Assembly: GCF_014636865.1 (NCBI RefSeq)
Contig: NZ_BMER01000004.1
Span: 186,001-250,000 of the forward strand
Reading direction: 5' to 3'
DNA length: 64,000 bases
From: Parapedobacter pyrenivorans
Lineage (GTDB): Bacteria; Bacteroidota; Bacteroidia; Sphingobacteriales; Sphingobacteriaceae
A program made the position numbers and the translations under genes. A model generated the notes under the pieces. The model did not search any database and had not been told where the DNA came from. It was given only the letters and a program-made list of their open reading frames with translations. Below, piece by piece: positions 8,507 through 17,720 of the stretch; position 1 is the first letter of the stretch, and every line of letters begins with the position of its first letter.

Positions 8507-9948
8507 TGGACGAGCGCGACATATGGGATTGGACCGGCGTTTTCTTTGAGAGCACCATTTTTATTTATGGGTTGGTCTTGTTGCTGGTCTATGCGTTGCT
8601 GGCTATTCTGTCGTTTTATGCGATACGCAAATACACCCAATCTGCGTCGTTGAGCGATCAACACCACGACCTGCTGGCATCACCCTTGGCCCCGGGAATC
8701 ACCGTGCTGGCACCGGCATACAATGAGGGGCTGACGATCATCCAAAATGTCCGGTCGCTGATGACGCTGAACTACCCCGAATTTGAGGTGATCATCGTCA
8801 ACGACGGGAGTGCAGACGACACGCTGGAAAAGTTGGTTGAGGAATTTGACCTGATCAAGGTGGATTTTGCGTACAACATCCGCATTATCACCCAGCCCGT
8901 CCGCGGCCTTTATAAATCGACGAACCCGGCTTATTCCAAGCTGTTAATCATCGATAAGGTGAATGGCAAGAGCAAGGCGGATGCAGTCAACGCCGGTATC
9001 AATGCGGCGGCATACGACTATTTTGTGTGTACGGATGTGGACTGCATCCTGCATACAGATACGTTGCTGGAACTGATCAAACCAGTATTGCAGGAACCGA
9101 AGAAGCGGATGATTGCCGTGGGTGCGACGCTGCGGCTGGCCAATTCCTGTGAATTTGACGAGGGGGTTATGGTGCGCATGCGACCTCCGCAGCAGTGGTT
9201 GCCGCGCTTCCAGGAGGTGGAATACATCCGGTCTTTTGTACTGGGTAAGATGGGCTGGAGCAGGATCAACAGCGTGCCCAACGTGTCGGGCGGACTTGGG
9301 CTGTTTGATAAGGAGATTGCCATCCGTGCAGGTGGCTACGATAGCAAATCATTTGGCGAGGACATGGAACTGATGTTCCGAATGTGCCGTTTTTCGAAAG
9401 ATAACGGCATCAACTATGCGATTCGCTATATACCGAAGACGCTCTGTTGGACGGAGGGCCCGGCCAGCATTAAAATTTTCAAACGGCAGCGCACCCGCTG
9501 GGCCAAGGGACTTGCGCAGTTGATGTATGCGCATTTTTCGATGTTCCTCCGGCCGCGATATGGGCGGATGGGGATGGTGGTGCTGCCTTACAACTTTTTC
9601 TTCGAGCTGTTGGCTCCGATCATTGAGGCGGTAGGTGTGGTATTTTACGTGTTGATGGCCATCTTCGGCGTGATCAATTGGCCATTTGCACTTTTATTGC
9701 TGGTGTTTGTGTATACCTATGCGATCATGATCACCACGTTGGCGATCGTTTGGGACCAATTGGCATTCCGCTATTACCGGACATGGCGTGAGGTAGGGCA
9801 GCTATGCATTATGCCCTTCTTCGAATTCTTGCTGTACCACCCGATGATCGTGGTGTTTTCGCTGGTAGGCTATTGGGATTTCCTGACCGGCAAAAAGGGG
9901 GCATGGGGCAATATGCAGCGACAGGGTTTCGGAGGTGTAAAAAAATAA
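8506..9948 (+). CDS. Processive family 2 glycosyltransferase, polysaccharide synthase (copy 1)
   Basis: A 480-residue inner-membrane glycan synthase of the cellulose/hyaluronan/poly-GlcNAc type. One N-terminal membrane helix (about 10-40) precedes a GT2 domain with VNDGS (D100), the DxD metal site CTDVDC (D177, D179), GED (E285-D286) and the processive QxxRW motif as QRTRW (Q328-W332). Several membrane helices follow (about 350-450). I place the start at the ATG at 8506, whose A is the last base of the preceding TGA; the frame also extends upstream to a TTG at 8479. The next gene is a paralogue. The sugar donor cannot be read from the motifs. Confidence 0.9.
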   Translation: MDERDIWDWTGVFFESTIFIYGLVLLLVYALLAILSFYAIRKYTQSASLSDQHHDLLASPLAPGITVLAPAYNEGLTIIQNVRSLMTLNYPEFEVIIVNDGSADDTLEKLVEEFDLIKVDFAYNIRIITQPVRGLYKSTNPAYSKLLIIDKVNGKSKADAVNAGINAAAYDYFVCTDVDCILHTDTLLELIKPVLQEPKKRMIAVGATLRLANSCEFDEGVMVRMRPPQQWLPRFQEVEYIRSFVLGKMGWSRINSVPNVSGGLGLFDKEIAIRAGGYDSKSFGEDMELMFRMCRFSKDNGINYAIRYIPKTLCWTEGPASIKIFKRQRTRWAKGLAQLMYAHFSMFLRPRYGRMGMVVLPYNFFFELLAPIIEAVGVVFYVLMAIFGVINWPFALLLLVFVYTYAIMITTLAIVWDQLAFRYYRTWREVGQLCIMPFFEFLLYHPMIVVFSLVGYWDFLTGKKGAWGNMQRQGFGGVKK

Positions 9949-9953
9949 GGGAT

Positions 9954-11462
9954 ATGGAACTGGTTCAGGACATATTGCAGGGGATGATTTTTGTGTACGG
10001 GATTACACTGCTCACCATCTATGCGCTGCTGGCGCTGCTATCCCTCCGTGGCGTGCGCCGATTCAAAGCGGAAAGTGACGTTGTGGACTATGAGAATGCG
10101 TTCCACTCGTCCATCGTGCCCGGTATATCGGTCATTGCGCCGGCGTTTAACGAAGGGCTGACCATCATCATGAATGTGCGGTCCCTGCTAACATTTAACT
10201 ACCCGGAGTTTGAGGTGATTATCGTAAACGATGGAAGTACGGACGATACGCTGGAACAGCTTATTTCAGAATTTGAGATGGTGGAGGTACCCTTCGCCTA
10301 TGATGAGAAAATCGTGACGCGCCCGGTAAAGCGGGTATTCAAATCGACCAATCCGGCTTATTCACGGCTGTTGGTCATTGATAAGGTGAATGGAAAGAGC
10401 AAGGCCGATGCGTCCAATGCGGGCATCAATGCCGCAGCATATGATTATTTTCTCTGCACGGATGTAGACTGTGTTCTCGAAAAGGACACACTCTTGAAGA
10501 TGATTAAGCCTTTTCTGGATGAAGGCGCCAAAAAGGTAAAAGAAGTGGGCGAGCCTTGTCCAGAATGCGGCTATGTACATGTGGTTGAGGACAGTGTGCG
10601 CGTCATCGCCAGTGGGGCCACGTTGCGGCTGGTCAATTCCTGTGAGGTGGAAGGGGGGATGATTACCCGTGTACGCCCGCCCAGGCAGTGGCTTCCGCGG
10701 TTTCAGGAGATGGAATACATCCGGGCTTATGTGCTGGGGAAAATGGGGTGGAGCCAGATCAATTGTGTACCTAACGTATCCGGGGGATTGGGATTGTTTG
10801 ACAAGGAAATTGCCATCAAGGCAGGGGGGTATGATCATAAGTCGTTTGCCGAGGATATGGATATCGTGACGCGGATGTGTACCTACATGATTGAAAATAA
10901 CCTGAAATATGCCATCCGTTATATCCCTTCGTCCCAGTGCTGGACGGAGGGACCGGCGAGCTTGAAGGTGTTCGGGCGGCAACGCACGCGTTGGGGGCGC
11001 GGCCTGGCTGAGATCATGACGATGCATAAAAATGTGCTGTTCAATCCGCGGTATGGGCGGCTCGGGTTGGTAGTCATGCCCTACAACCTGTTTTTTGAAT
11101 TTCTGGCGCCAATCATAGAGGTGCTGGGCGTCCTTTCGTATGTATACCTGATTATGACCGAACGGATCAATTGGCCGTTTGCCTTGATATTGCTAGCCTT
11201 TGTGTACCTGTATGCCATCATGATTTCCACCTTGGCACTGCTATGGGATCAGTTGACATTCCGGTATTACAAGACCTGGCGGGAGGTGATGGGGTTAGGC
11301 TTGATGGCGTTTATCGAGCCGATTGTCTACCACCCGATGATCGTGTTTTTTTCACTCAAAGGGTATTTCAATTTCGCGACCGGGCGTAAGCATACCTGGG
11401 GCAACATGCAGCGGCAGGGCTTTGGTCAGCAGAAAAAAAAGGCGGCAGCCACCAGTTCATAG
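9954..11462 (+). CDS. Processive family 2 glycosyltransferase, polysaccharide synthase (copy 2)
   Basis: A 502-residue paralogue of the preceding synthase with the same layout: N-terminal membrane helix, VNDGS (D93), CTDVDC (D170, D172), AED (E300-D301), QRTRW (Q343-W347) and C-terminal membrane helices. The start is the ATG at 9954, five bases after the stop of copy 1; an upstream extension of the frame only overlaps copy 1. Compared with copy 1 it carries an insertion after the DxD helix with a Cys pair (PCPECGYVH, C202 and C205). All catalytic motifs are kept in both copies, so two different or cooperating synthases are likely rather than one dead copy. Confidence 0.9.
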   Translation: MELVQDILQGMIFVYGITLLTIYALLALLSLRGVRRFKAESDVVDYENAFHSSIVPGISVIAPAFNEGLTIIMNVRSLLTFNYPEFEVIIVNDGSTDDTLEQLISEFEMVEVPFAYDEKIVTRPVKRVFKSTNPAYSRLLVIDKVNGKSKADASNAGINAAAYDYFLCTDVDCVLEKDTLLKMIKPFLDEGAKKVKEVGEPCPECGYVHVVEDSVRVIASGATLRLVNSCEVEGGMITRVRPPRQWLPRFQEMEYIRAYVLGKMGWSQINCVPNVSGGLGLFDKEIAIKAGGYDHKSFAEDMDIVTRMCTYMIENNLKYAIRYIPSSQCWTEGPASLKVFGRQRTRWGRGLAEIMTMHKNVLFNPRYGRLGLVVMPYNLFFEFLAPIIEVLGVLSYVYLIMTERINWPFALILLAFVYLYAIMISTLALLWDQLTFRYYKTWREVMGLGLMAFIEPIVYHPMIVFFSLKGYFNFATGRKHTWGNMQRQGFGQQKKKAAATSS

Positions 11463-11476
11463 AAAGGAGTTTAGCG

Positions 11477-14350
11477 ATGTGTTTCAAATCCCTATTTCGA
11501 TTGATGATCATACTGGCAGCGTTGACAATGGCGCTGCCGGAGGCCCAAGGGCAATGGTTCCGTAAAAAAGACAATGCGGATGCGCTCTATGAACAGGCCG
11601 TACAGGAAACGAATCGAAAAAACTATGAACGGGCAATAGCGCTTTCGCAAGAAGCCTTAGAACAGCGGCCTGATTTCAACGATATGGAGCTGTTGCTGGG
11701 TAGGTTGTATATGCTGACCCAGCGGTGGGATGCTGCACGGAAACACGTGGGCAACGTACTGAAAAAAGATCCAAAGTACCTGGACGCGCATTACTACCGC
11801 ATCAACATCGAAGTCAGTACCCGCCGCTTTGACGTGGCTTTAAAGGCGGTTGATGCCGCGTTGAAGGAATTTCCTGACCGCAAAGACCTGCAGCTGCGTA
11901 AACTGGGTGTACTGGATGCCGCCGGGCGGTTGATCGAGGGAAATCTCTATGCCGAAGCGTTGATCCGCCGGTTTCCCCGCGATGGGGAGGTGTTGAAGGC
12001 ATACACCGGACACTACATCGAAAATGCGCGTCGCTACCGCGCGCAGGAGTTGCCCGCCGCTGCCGTTGCTAGCTTACAGAAGGCCTTGGAGGCAGATCCG
12101 GGCAACGCGGAGGCCCGCGAGCTGCTGGGTGCTTCTGACTTAAGCGCTCGTACGCGCTCGGCTGCCGAGGAACAGTTGGAAGCAGACCTTGAAGCAAACC
12201 CGTCGTCGTACGAGCTGCTGATGAAAAAGCTCAACCTGCTGCGGGAGAACATGCGCTACGCAGAGGCCCTCACGGTGCTGCAAACGATCTATCGCTACCA
12301 TCCAACCAGCGCGGAAGCGCGGGCGCTGGAGACAGAACTGCGGTTGGAAGCAGCTGCATTTTACACGCAAACCGATCCGTACATGCTTTACCAATCGATT
12401 CTGGAACGCGATCCGGGCAACCGGGAAGCACTGAGGAAGGTGATTGGACTGGCAACTTCCCGCGGTGCGTACCGCGAGGCGATGACCTGGATCAATGCCG
12501 GCCTGCGGCGTGAACCGCAGTCGACCGAGTTGCTGTTGCTCAAACTGGACCTGCTGGAGTATGAGCGGCGGTTTACGGAGGCGGCGACGGTGGCCGGAAA
12601 CCTGCTACAACGTAATCCAGCCGATACGGACATCCGGCAGCGGTATACCGAACTGAAAATTGCCAGTGCGCGTGACTATACCGGACAGCAGCAACATGAA
12701 GAGGCGCTTGCGGAGCTGAGCGATGCACAACAGGTATCACCGCGGGATTCGTTGGTGTTGGATGCATTGGTAAACAGTTATGCCGCACAACGCGACTACA
12801 CGAGGGCGTTGGCGGTATTGGATGAACGGATAGCCGTGGCACCCAGTGAAGAGGGTGCGCTGAAACAAGCGAGCCTGCTGACCGATGCAGGGCGGTATGA
12901 CGAGGCTGCCGATGTGCTGGAAGGACTGCTAGCGCGAAACCCGGATAACCCGAGGTATGTAACGGCTTATACGGAAAATCGGCTGCTGGCGGGTAGCCGA
13001 TTACTGCAGCAGGACGAGTTTCCGCTGGCTGCCGCGCAACTTCGAGCGGTGCTTACCAGCGATCCGGACAACCGGGATGCACTGAATTACTTGGTGAACC
13101 TCTACAGTGGGGCCAATCAACCGGATAGTGCACTGTATTTTGCCGACCGAGCCTTAGCGGCTTATCCCGACGACCGTGAATTCCTGCTGAAAAAATCGGC
13201 TATACTGACAACGATGCAGCGATACACAGAAGCCAACGCGTTGGTAAGGGGGTTGATGGCTCGCTACCCGTATACCTTGCAGTACCGGAATGCCTATGCC
13301 GATAACCTCTTAAGTGCTGCAGCCCAACAGAAGCGGAGTGGCCAACTGGATAGTGCGATGAATAGCTACCGACAGGTACTGGCGCTCAATCCACGCGATT
13401 CCGTGGCGCTGCTCAACCTCGTTAACATGAATCTGGAGGGCCAACGCTATGACAGTGCCCACGCGTATATCAATCAGAGCTTGCGTAATGATCCCGAATG
13501 GGCCGCCATGCGGCAGCGGCAGGCGCAGGCCTATGAGGGGCAGAAGGACTTCGTTGCGGCGGCTGCCGCTGCGGATACGTTGGTTGTGCTCCGGCCAACC
13601 AGTGACCACAGGGGCTATGCCGATTACCTGGAGAGCAGAACCTTGAAGAATCAATTCGGGTTGCATTTCCTGCGCTCACGCTACGACTATTCGGAAAATA
13701 AGTATGACATCGCCACACTCGAATACATCCGCTTTTTCAAAAAAGGGTCGTTTGGTGGTCGGATTAATTATGCGGGACGGGAGCAGGGAACGGGCCTGCA
13801 GGGGGAAGCGGAGTTGTATTACACGCACAACCCGAAATGGTACTCGTATGCTCATGCAGCCTTTGCCAACCAGCTGGTGTTTCCGCAATGGCGATTAGGT
13901 TATACGGTGTATCGGACGTTTAAAAACGATGGCGAAGTGGGGCTGGGCGTCCGCTACTTGCATCGGGATACGCTGCGCAGCACCTCTGGGTTGGTGTCGG
14001 TGGCGCGTGGTTTTGGCGATTTTTGGTTTAATTTGCGCGGTTACGGGGTATGGGAAGCGGATGACCTGACGTCATCGTATGCCTTGGTGGGGCGCTACTA
14101 TATGAACAACCGGCAGGATTTCCTGTCGATGACCGTTGGATTGGGTACGTCGCCCGACGACCGGAGCCGGTTGATTCAGTTTTCGGAACTCTCGGGACTG
14201 TTGACGCGTAGCGTGGCGGCAGGTTATCAACGGACGTTCCGTTATCGGACTACACTGGGACTGAACGCGTCCTGGATTACGCAGAAGGTAAGCGACCAGC
14301 AATTCCGTAACCAATACGATCTGTACATATCCATCATGCGGAGGTTTTAG
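11477..14350 (+). CDS. TPR protein with C-terminal YaiO-type outer-membrane beta-barrel
   Basis: A 957-residue envelope protein. A signal peptide ends near LPEAQGQ (residue 25). Residues about 30-690 are a long array of tetratricopeptide repeats (for example NYERAIALSQEALEQRPDFN, EEALAELSDAQQVSPRD). Residues about 715-957 match the YaiO outer-membrane barrel, ending in an aromatic residue (ISIMRRF). The plan parallels PgaA and AlgK/AlgE: a periplasmic TPR scaffold fused to an export pore. Directly after two GT2 synthases, it is the likely polysaccharide exporter. A clear Shine-Dalgarno AAAGGAG (11463-11469) lies 7 bases before the ATG, unusual among its neighbours, and may ensure strong translation. 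Confidence 0.88.
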   Translation: MCFKSLFRLMIILAALTMALPEAQGQWFRKKDNADALYEQAVQETNRKNYERAIALSQEALEQRPDFNDMELLLGRLYMLTQRWDAARKHVGNVLKKDPKYLDAHYYRINIEVSTRRFDVALKAVDAALKEFPDRKDLQLRKLGVLDAAGRLIEGNLYAEALIRRFPRDGEVLKAYTGHYIENARRYRAQELPAAAVASLQKALEADPGNAEARELLGASDLSARTRSAAEEQLEADLEANPSSYELLMKKLNLLRENMRYAEALTVLQTIYRYHPTSAEARALETELRLEAAAFYTQTDPYMLYQSILERDPGNREALRKVIGLATSRGAYREAMTWINAGLRREPQSTELLLLKLDLLEYERRFTEAATVAGNLLQRNPADTDIRQRYTELKIASARDYTGQQQHEEALAELSDAQQVSPRDSLVLDALVNSYAAQRDYTRALAVLDERIAVAPSEEGALKQASLLTDAGRYDEAADVLEGLLARNPDNPRYVTAYTENRLLAGSRLLQQDEFPLAAAQLRAVLTSDPDNRDALNYLVNLYSGANQPDSALYFADRALAAYPDDREFLLKKSAILTTMQRYTEANALVRGLMARYPYTLQYRNAYADNLLSAAAQQKRSGQLDSAMNSYRQVLALNPRDSVALLNLVNMNLEGQRYDSAHAYINQSLRNDPEWAAMRQRQAQAYEGQKDFVAAAAAADTLVVLRPTSDHRGYADYLESRTLKNQFGLHFLRSRYDYSENKYDIATLEYIRFFKKGSFGGRINYAGREQGTGLQGEAELYYTHNPKWYSYAHAAFANQLVFPQWRLGYTVYRTFKNDGEVGLGVRYLHRDTLRSTSGLVSVARGFGDFWFNLRGYGVWEADDLTSSYALVGRYYMNNRQDFLSMTVGLGTSPDDRSRLIQFSELSGLLTRSVAAGYQRTFRYRTTLGLNASWITQKVSDQQFRNQYDLYISIMRRF

Positions 14351-14352
14351 GA

Positions 14353-16605
14353 ATGAAACGTGTCTTACAGCAAGTTTACGGCATTGTTTTAATAGGGATG
14401 CAACTCTCTTGCCAAGCTGCGGAAGAGCCGCTTGTATTGGTACGCGATGGACAGGCGGTTTCGGTGATTGTGGTGGCGGACAATGCACCGCCAATCGACC
14501 GCAAGGCGGCTGACGTGTTGCAGGATTATGTGAAACGGATGAGCGATGTTGCCTTGCCAATCGTCACTGCGGCTGATGATCCGGAGGTTACCGCGGTATG
14601 GATCGGATCGGCTGCGGGCGCTGGGGCGGACGTGGCCGGTGAGGGGCATGTGCTCCGCGTGGATGGAAACCGGTTATTGATCCATGGCGGGCGGGGTAAA
14701 GGGGTGCTGTATGGTGTTTATACCTTGCTGGAAACTTATCTGGGTTGCCGCAAATTGGATCAGGGACCGGCATGGGTACCCCGGCAGACTACCATAGCGA
14801 TTCCCGGCGACCTTGATGTGCATGCCGATCCGGCCTTGGTATACCGGGAAAGTTTTTACCCTGCGGCGATGGATAATGAATACCTGGATTGGCATAAACT
14901 GCATCGGTTTGAAGATCTTTGGGGGATTTGGGGGCATTCGTTTTTCAAGCTGGTGCCGCCGCAGACCTATTTTCATGAACATCCGGAATATTTTGCGCTG
15001 GTAAACGGGCAGCGCCAAACCACCCAGCTGTGCCTAAGTAATCCCGAGCTGGCTGAGGTGGTAACCGACGCGCTCCGGGAGCGTATGGCGGATGCGCCGG
15101 AAGCTGAATATTGGTCGATCGCGCCGATGGATGGGGGTGGGTTCTGCACCTGTACGGATTGCAGCCGAGTGGACGAGGAAGAGGGCGGGCACCAGGGTAG
15201 CCTGATCCGGTTCGTGAACCGGATTGCGAAGGAAATGCCCGGCAAGAAGTTTACCACACTGGCGTATACCTATACAGCTAATCCACCACGGAAAACTAAG
15301 CCCGCTCCCAATGTTTACGTAATGCTGAGCAGCATTGACGCGCAGCGCCAGCAGCCGCTGGCGACGGTATCTACCGCCCAGACCTTCCGCGACCAGCTGA
15401 CGGGCTGGGGGGCACTGACAGCCAACTTGTTTGTGTGGGATTATACCACGCAGTTTACCAACTACCTGGCGCCATTTCCGGACGATCGGAATCTGCAACC
15501 GAATGTTGCCTACCTGGCTGATCGGGGGGTAAAAGGGGTATTTGAACAGGGAACGGGGTATACGTATGGCGACTTGGCCGAATTGAAATCATACGTGCTG
15601 GCAAAAGCGCTGTGGGATCCGAACGTTGATGCAGCGGCGGTACGCACCGATTTCATCCGGCAGTATTACGGAGATGCGGCTAGCGCGGTATTCCAATACT
15701 TGGACACCCTGCACGCAGCGGTGGCCGAGACGGGTGCGGTATTGGATATTTACGGCAATCCGGTGAACAACCGAAACGATTACTTGAGTCCGGAACGGAT
15801 TGATCGCTATAGCGCGTTGCTGGATGAGGCGGAAGCTGCGGCTGAAGGGAATCCGTTGATCGCCGAGCGCATAGGCCGCCTACGCTTGGGCATGGAGTAC
15901 ACCGTATTGCAACAGGCGCGATTGTTCGGCAGGGATCGACATGGGTTTCTGGTCGCGGATGAGCGGAGTGGCGCCTTAGGCATTAAACCCGGATGGCGGG
16001 AACGTATCGACCGCTTTGTGAAGGCCGCCGATCGGGCAGGAGTGACGGAATTGGCGGAAGGCGGTGGCGCACCGTCGGACTACGCCGCGGCGTGGGAAAC
16101 GCATTTGGAAACAGGCTGGATTCCGGGAATATCGGTAGACAAACCCGTGAAGCTTGTGCATCCATTCATGCCCGACTATCCCGCCAAACGGGAAGCTACG
16201 CTGACCGACGGGATGGCCGGTGAACTGGACTATAGCTATAACTGGTTGCTTTTTGAGGCGAAAGACCTCGTAGCGACCATCGATTTGGGAACGATGGCTC
16301 CCATCAAGCAAGTGTTGCTGAATTTCCTCGATGACCCGCGGCACTACCTTTTTGCGCCGACGGACGTAGCGGTCGCGGTAAGCGTGGATGGTGAGGTGTT
16401 TTCCGTGGTGGGTACGACGAAACCCATGCCATCAAATGGTCAGGAGTCACTCGCGCAACGGCGGACGATCACCTTGCCGGGTGGAGGGGACCAAGCGCGC
16501 TACGTGCGGGTCACAGCGCGCTGTCCGGGGCAATTCCCAGCCGGATTTTCCGGATCGGATCGGCGGAAACCGATGATCGGCATCGACGAAATCACCGTGC
16601 GCTGA
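14353..16605 (+). CDS. DUF4838 glycosidase-like lipoprotein
   Basis: A 750-residue exported protein, probably lipidated (IGMQLSCQAAE, Cys19). Residues about 40-140 resemble the N-terminal domain of alpha-glucuronidases (ADVLQDYVKRM, GVLYGVYTLLETYLGCR). Residues about 150-450 match DUF4838, a TIM-barrel family related to glycoside hydrolases (WGIWGHSFFKLVPP, FALVNGQRQTTQLCLSN, CTCTDCSRVDEE with clustered cysteines). The C-terminal 150 residues look like an F5/8 C-type sugar-binding domain. It begins two bases after the exporter stop, so it is co-translated with the export machinery and may trim or release the polymer, as PgaB, PelA or BcsZ do in other systems. Activity is not established for DUF4838. 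Confidence 0.85.
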   Translation: MKRVLQQVYGIVLIGMQLSCQAAEEPLVLVRDGQAVSVIVVADNAPPIDRKAADVLQDYVKRMSDVALPIVTAADDPEVTAVWIGSAAGAGADVAGEGHVLRVDGNRLLIHGGRGKGVLYGVYTLLETYLGCRKLDQGPAWVPRQTTIAIPGDLDVHADPALVYRESFYPAAMDNEYLDWHKLHRFEDLWGIWGHSFFKLVPPQTYFHEHPEYFALVNGQRQTTQLCLSNPELAEVVTDALRERMADAPEAEYWSIAPMDGGGFCTCTDCSRVDEEEGGHQGSLIRFVNRIAKEMPGKKFTTLAYTYTANPPRKTKPAPNVYVMLSSIDAQRQQPLATVSTAQTFRDQLTGWGALTANLFVWDYTTQFTNYLAPFPDDRNLQPNVAYLADRGVKGVFEQGTGYTYGDLAELKSYVLAKALWDPNVDAAAVRTDFIRQYYGDAASAVFQYLDTLHAAVAETGAVLDIYGNPVNNRNDYLSPERIDRYSALLDEAEAAAEGNPLIAERIGRLRLGMEYTVLQQARLFGRDRHGFLVADERSGALGIKPGWRERIDRFVKAADRAGVTELAEGGGAPSDYAAAWETHLETGWIPGISVDKPVKLVHPFMPDYPAKREATLTDGMAGELDYSYNWLLFEAKDLVATIDLGTMAPIKQVLLNFLDDPRHYLFAPTDVAVAVSVDGEVFSVVGTTKPMPSNGQESLAQRRTITLPGGGDQARYVRVTARCPGQFPAGFSGSDRRKPMIGIDEITVR

Positions 16606-16613
16606 GAAGTTGC

Positions 16614-17720
16614 TTACGCAGGCCAGGTGAAATGGAAGGTGCTACCTTCGCCAGGCCTCGAATCTACGCTGATTTTACCGCCGCGCTCTTCCACAAAGAG
16701 CTTAACAATGTTGAGTCCCACACCGCTGTTTGCGGGGTTAACCTGATCGGACCCGGCCGTTTCGAAGAGCTTGAATATACGTTCGTGGTCTGCCAAGGCA
16801 ATGCCGGGTCCATTGTCTTTCACGAAAAACGAATAATACCCTTCGTGAAGTCCGGAAAATCCGATTTCGATTTGGCCTTTTGGCTTGTCATTGTGTTTGA
16901 TGGCATTGCTGATGAAGTTCTGGAATACTTGATGCAACTTCAGGCGGTTGGTCGTGACCACCGGTAACGCGGTTGCAATGTGGATATCGATATGTGGCGG
17001 TGGGTACAGGAGTTGCACGATCTGCCGGGCCAGCTCGCCCGTATCTACAGGCTCGGTTTTCTGTTGGTACGTGGCGGTACGCGAGTAATCGAGGATGGAG
17101 GCAATCATGCCGTTCAGGTGGTTGACGGCCTCCATGCAGAGGCGCATATATTCCTGCACCTGCGGCGATGCCTGTATCTCCGGGAACGTCTGGATATAGT
17201 CGATCAGCGAGAAGACACCCGATAGCGGCGACTTGAGATCGTGTGCGACAGTGTACATGAAGCGCTCGAGCTGGGCATTTACCTCTTCTTTGGCCTTGAT
17301 GGCTTGTTTGAGTTCTTGTTGGTAACAATATAAGCGTTCGAAAACGCTAACCTTGGCACGCGTCACTTGGACATCCAACGGCTTGGCCAGGTAGTCCACT
17401 GCTCCTTCCTCAAACCCTTTCAATACGTAGCGGGTTTCTTTATTGATTGCGGTAACGAAGATGATGGCCACATGCTTGGTCTTTGGGTTCGCCTTAATCA
17501 GCGAGGCCACCTCGAAGCCATCCATATCCGGCATTTGTACATCCAGCATGACCAAACCGATATCGTCATGCTTCAGCAGCTCCCTGAGTGCGTCGTTACC
17601 ATTTGTGGCGGTGACAAACACCCGTTTCTCTGCTTCCAGCATGTTTTGTAAGGCAACGATATTTTCGGGTTTGTCGTCAACAAGAAGGATTTTAAATAAA
17701 TAATTCATTCGTAATAACAT
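16614..17720 (-). CDS. Receiver-histidine kinase protein (REC-HisKA-HATPase)
   Basis: A 368-residue cytoplasmic kinase with an N-terminal receiver (D60 in VMLDVQMPDMDG, K113 in LAKP) followed by a coiled linker, a dimerisation/phospho-acceptor domain (H160 in VAHDLKSPLS) and an ATPase domain with N-box (FISNAIKHN), DNGPG and GVGLNIV. It has no sensor or membrane segment, so it is probably controlled through its receiver, for instance by the large kinase encoded immediately upstream. The start codon abuts the stop of that gene; a second ATG at 17708 is possible. It converges on the DUF4838 gene with 8 bp between the stops. Confidence 0.92.
   Translation of the reverse strand: MLLRMNYLFKILLVDDKPENIVALQNMLEAEKRVFVTATNGNDALRELLKHDDIGLVMLDVQMPDMDGFEVASLIKANPKTKHVAIIFVTAINKETRYVLKGFEEGAVDYLAKPLDVQVTRAKVSVFERLYCYQQELKQAIKAKEEVNAQLERFMYTVAHDLKSPLSGVFSLIDYIQTFPEIQASPQVQEYMRLCMEAVNHLNGMIASILDYSRTATYQQKTEPVDTGELARQIVQLLYPPPHIDIHIATALPVVTTNRLKLHQVFQNFISNAIKHNDKPKGQIEIGFSGLHEGYYSFFVKDNGPGIALADHERIFKLFETAGSDQVNPANSGVGLNIVKLFVEERGGKISVDSRPGEGSTFHFTWPA

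Noticed and set aside
10554-10581. Zinc ribbon in GT2 copy 2
   Set aside because: Only one Cys-x-x-Cys pair is present; a ribbon needs a second pair, so no zinc site is claimed.
14353-16605. Call as GH67 alpha-glucuronidase
   Set aside because: Only the N-terminal domain resembles alpha-glucuronidases; the central barrel fits DUF4838 and I could not identify the GH67 catalytic acids.
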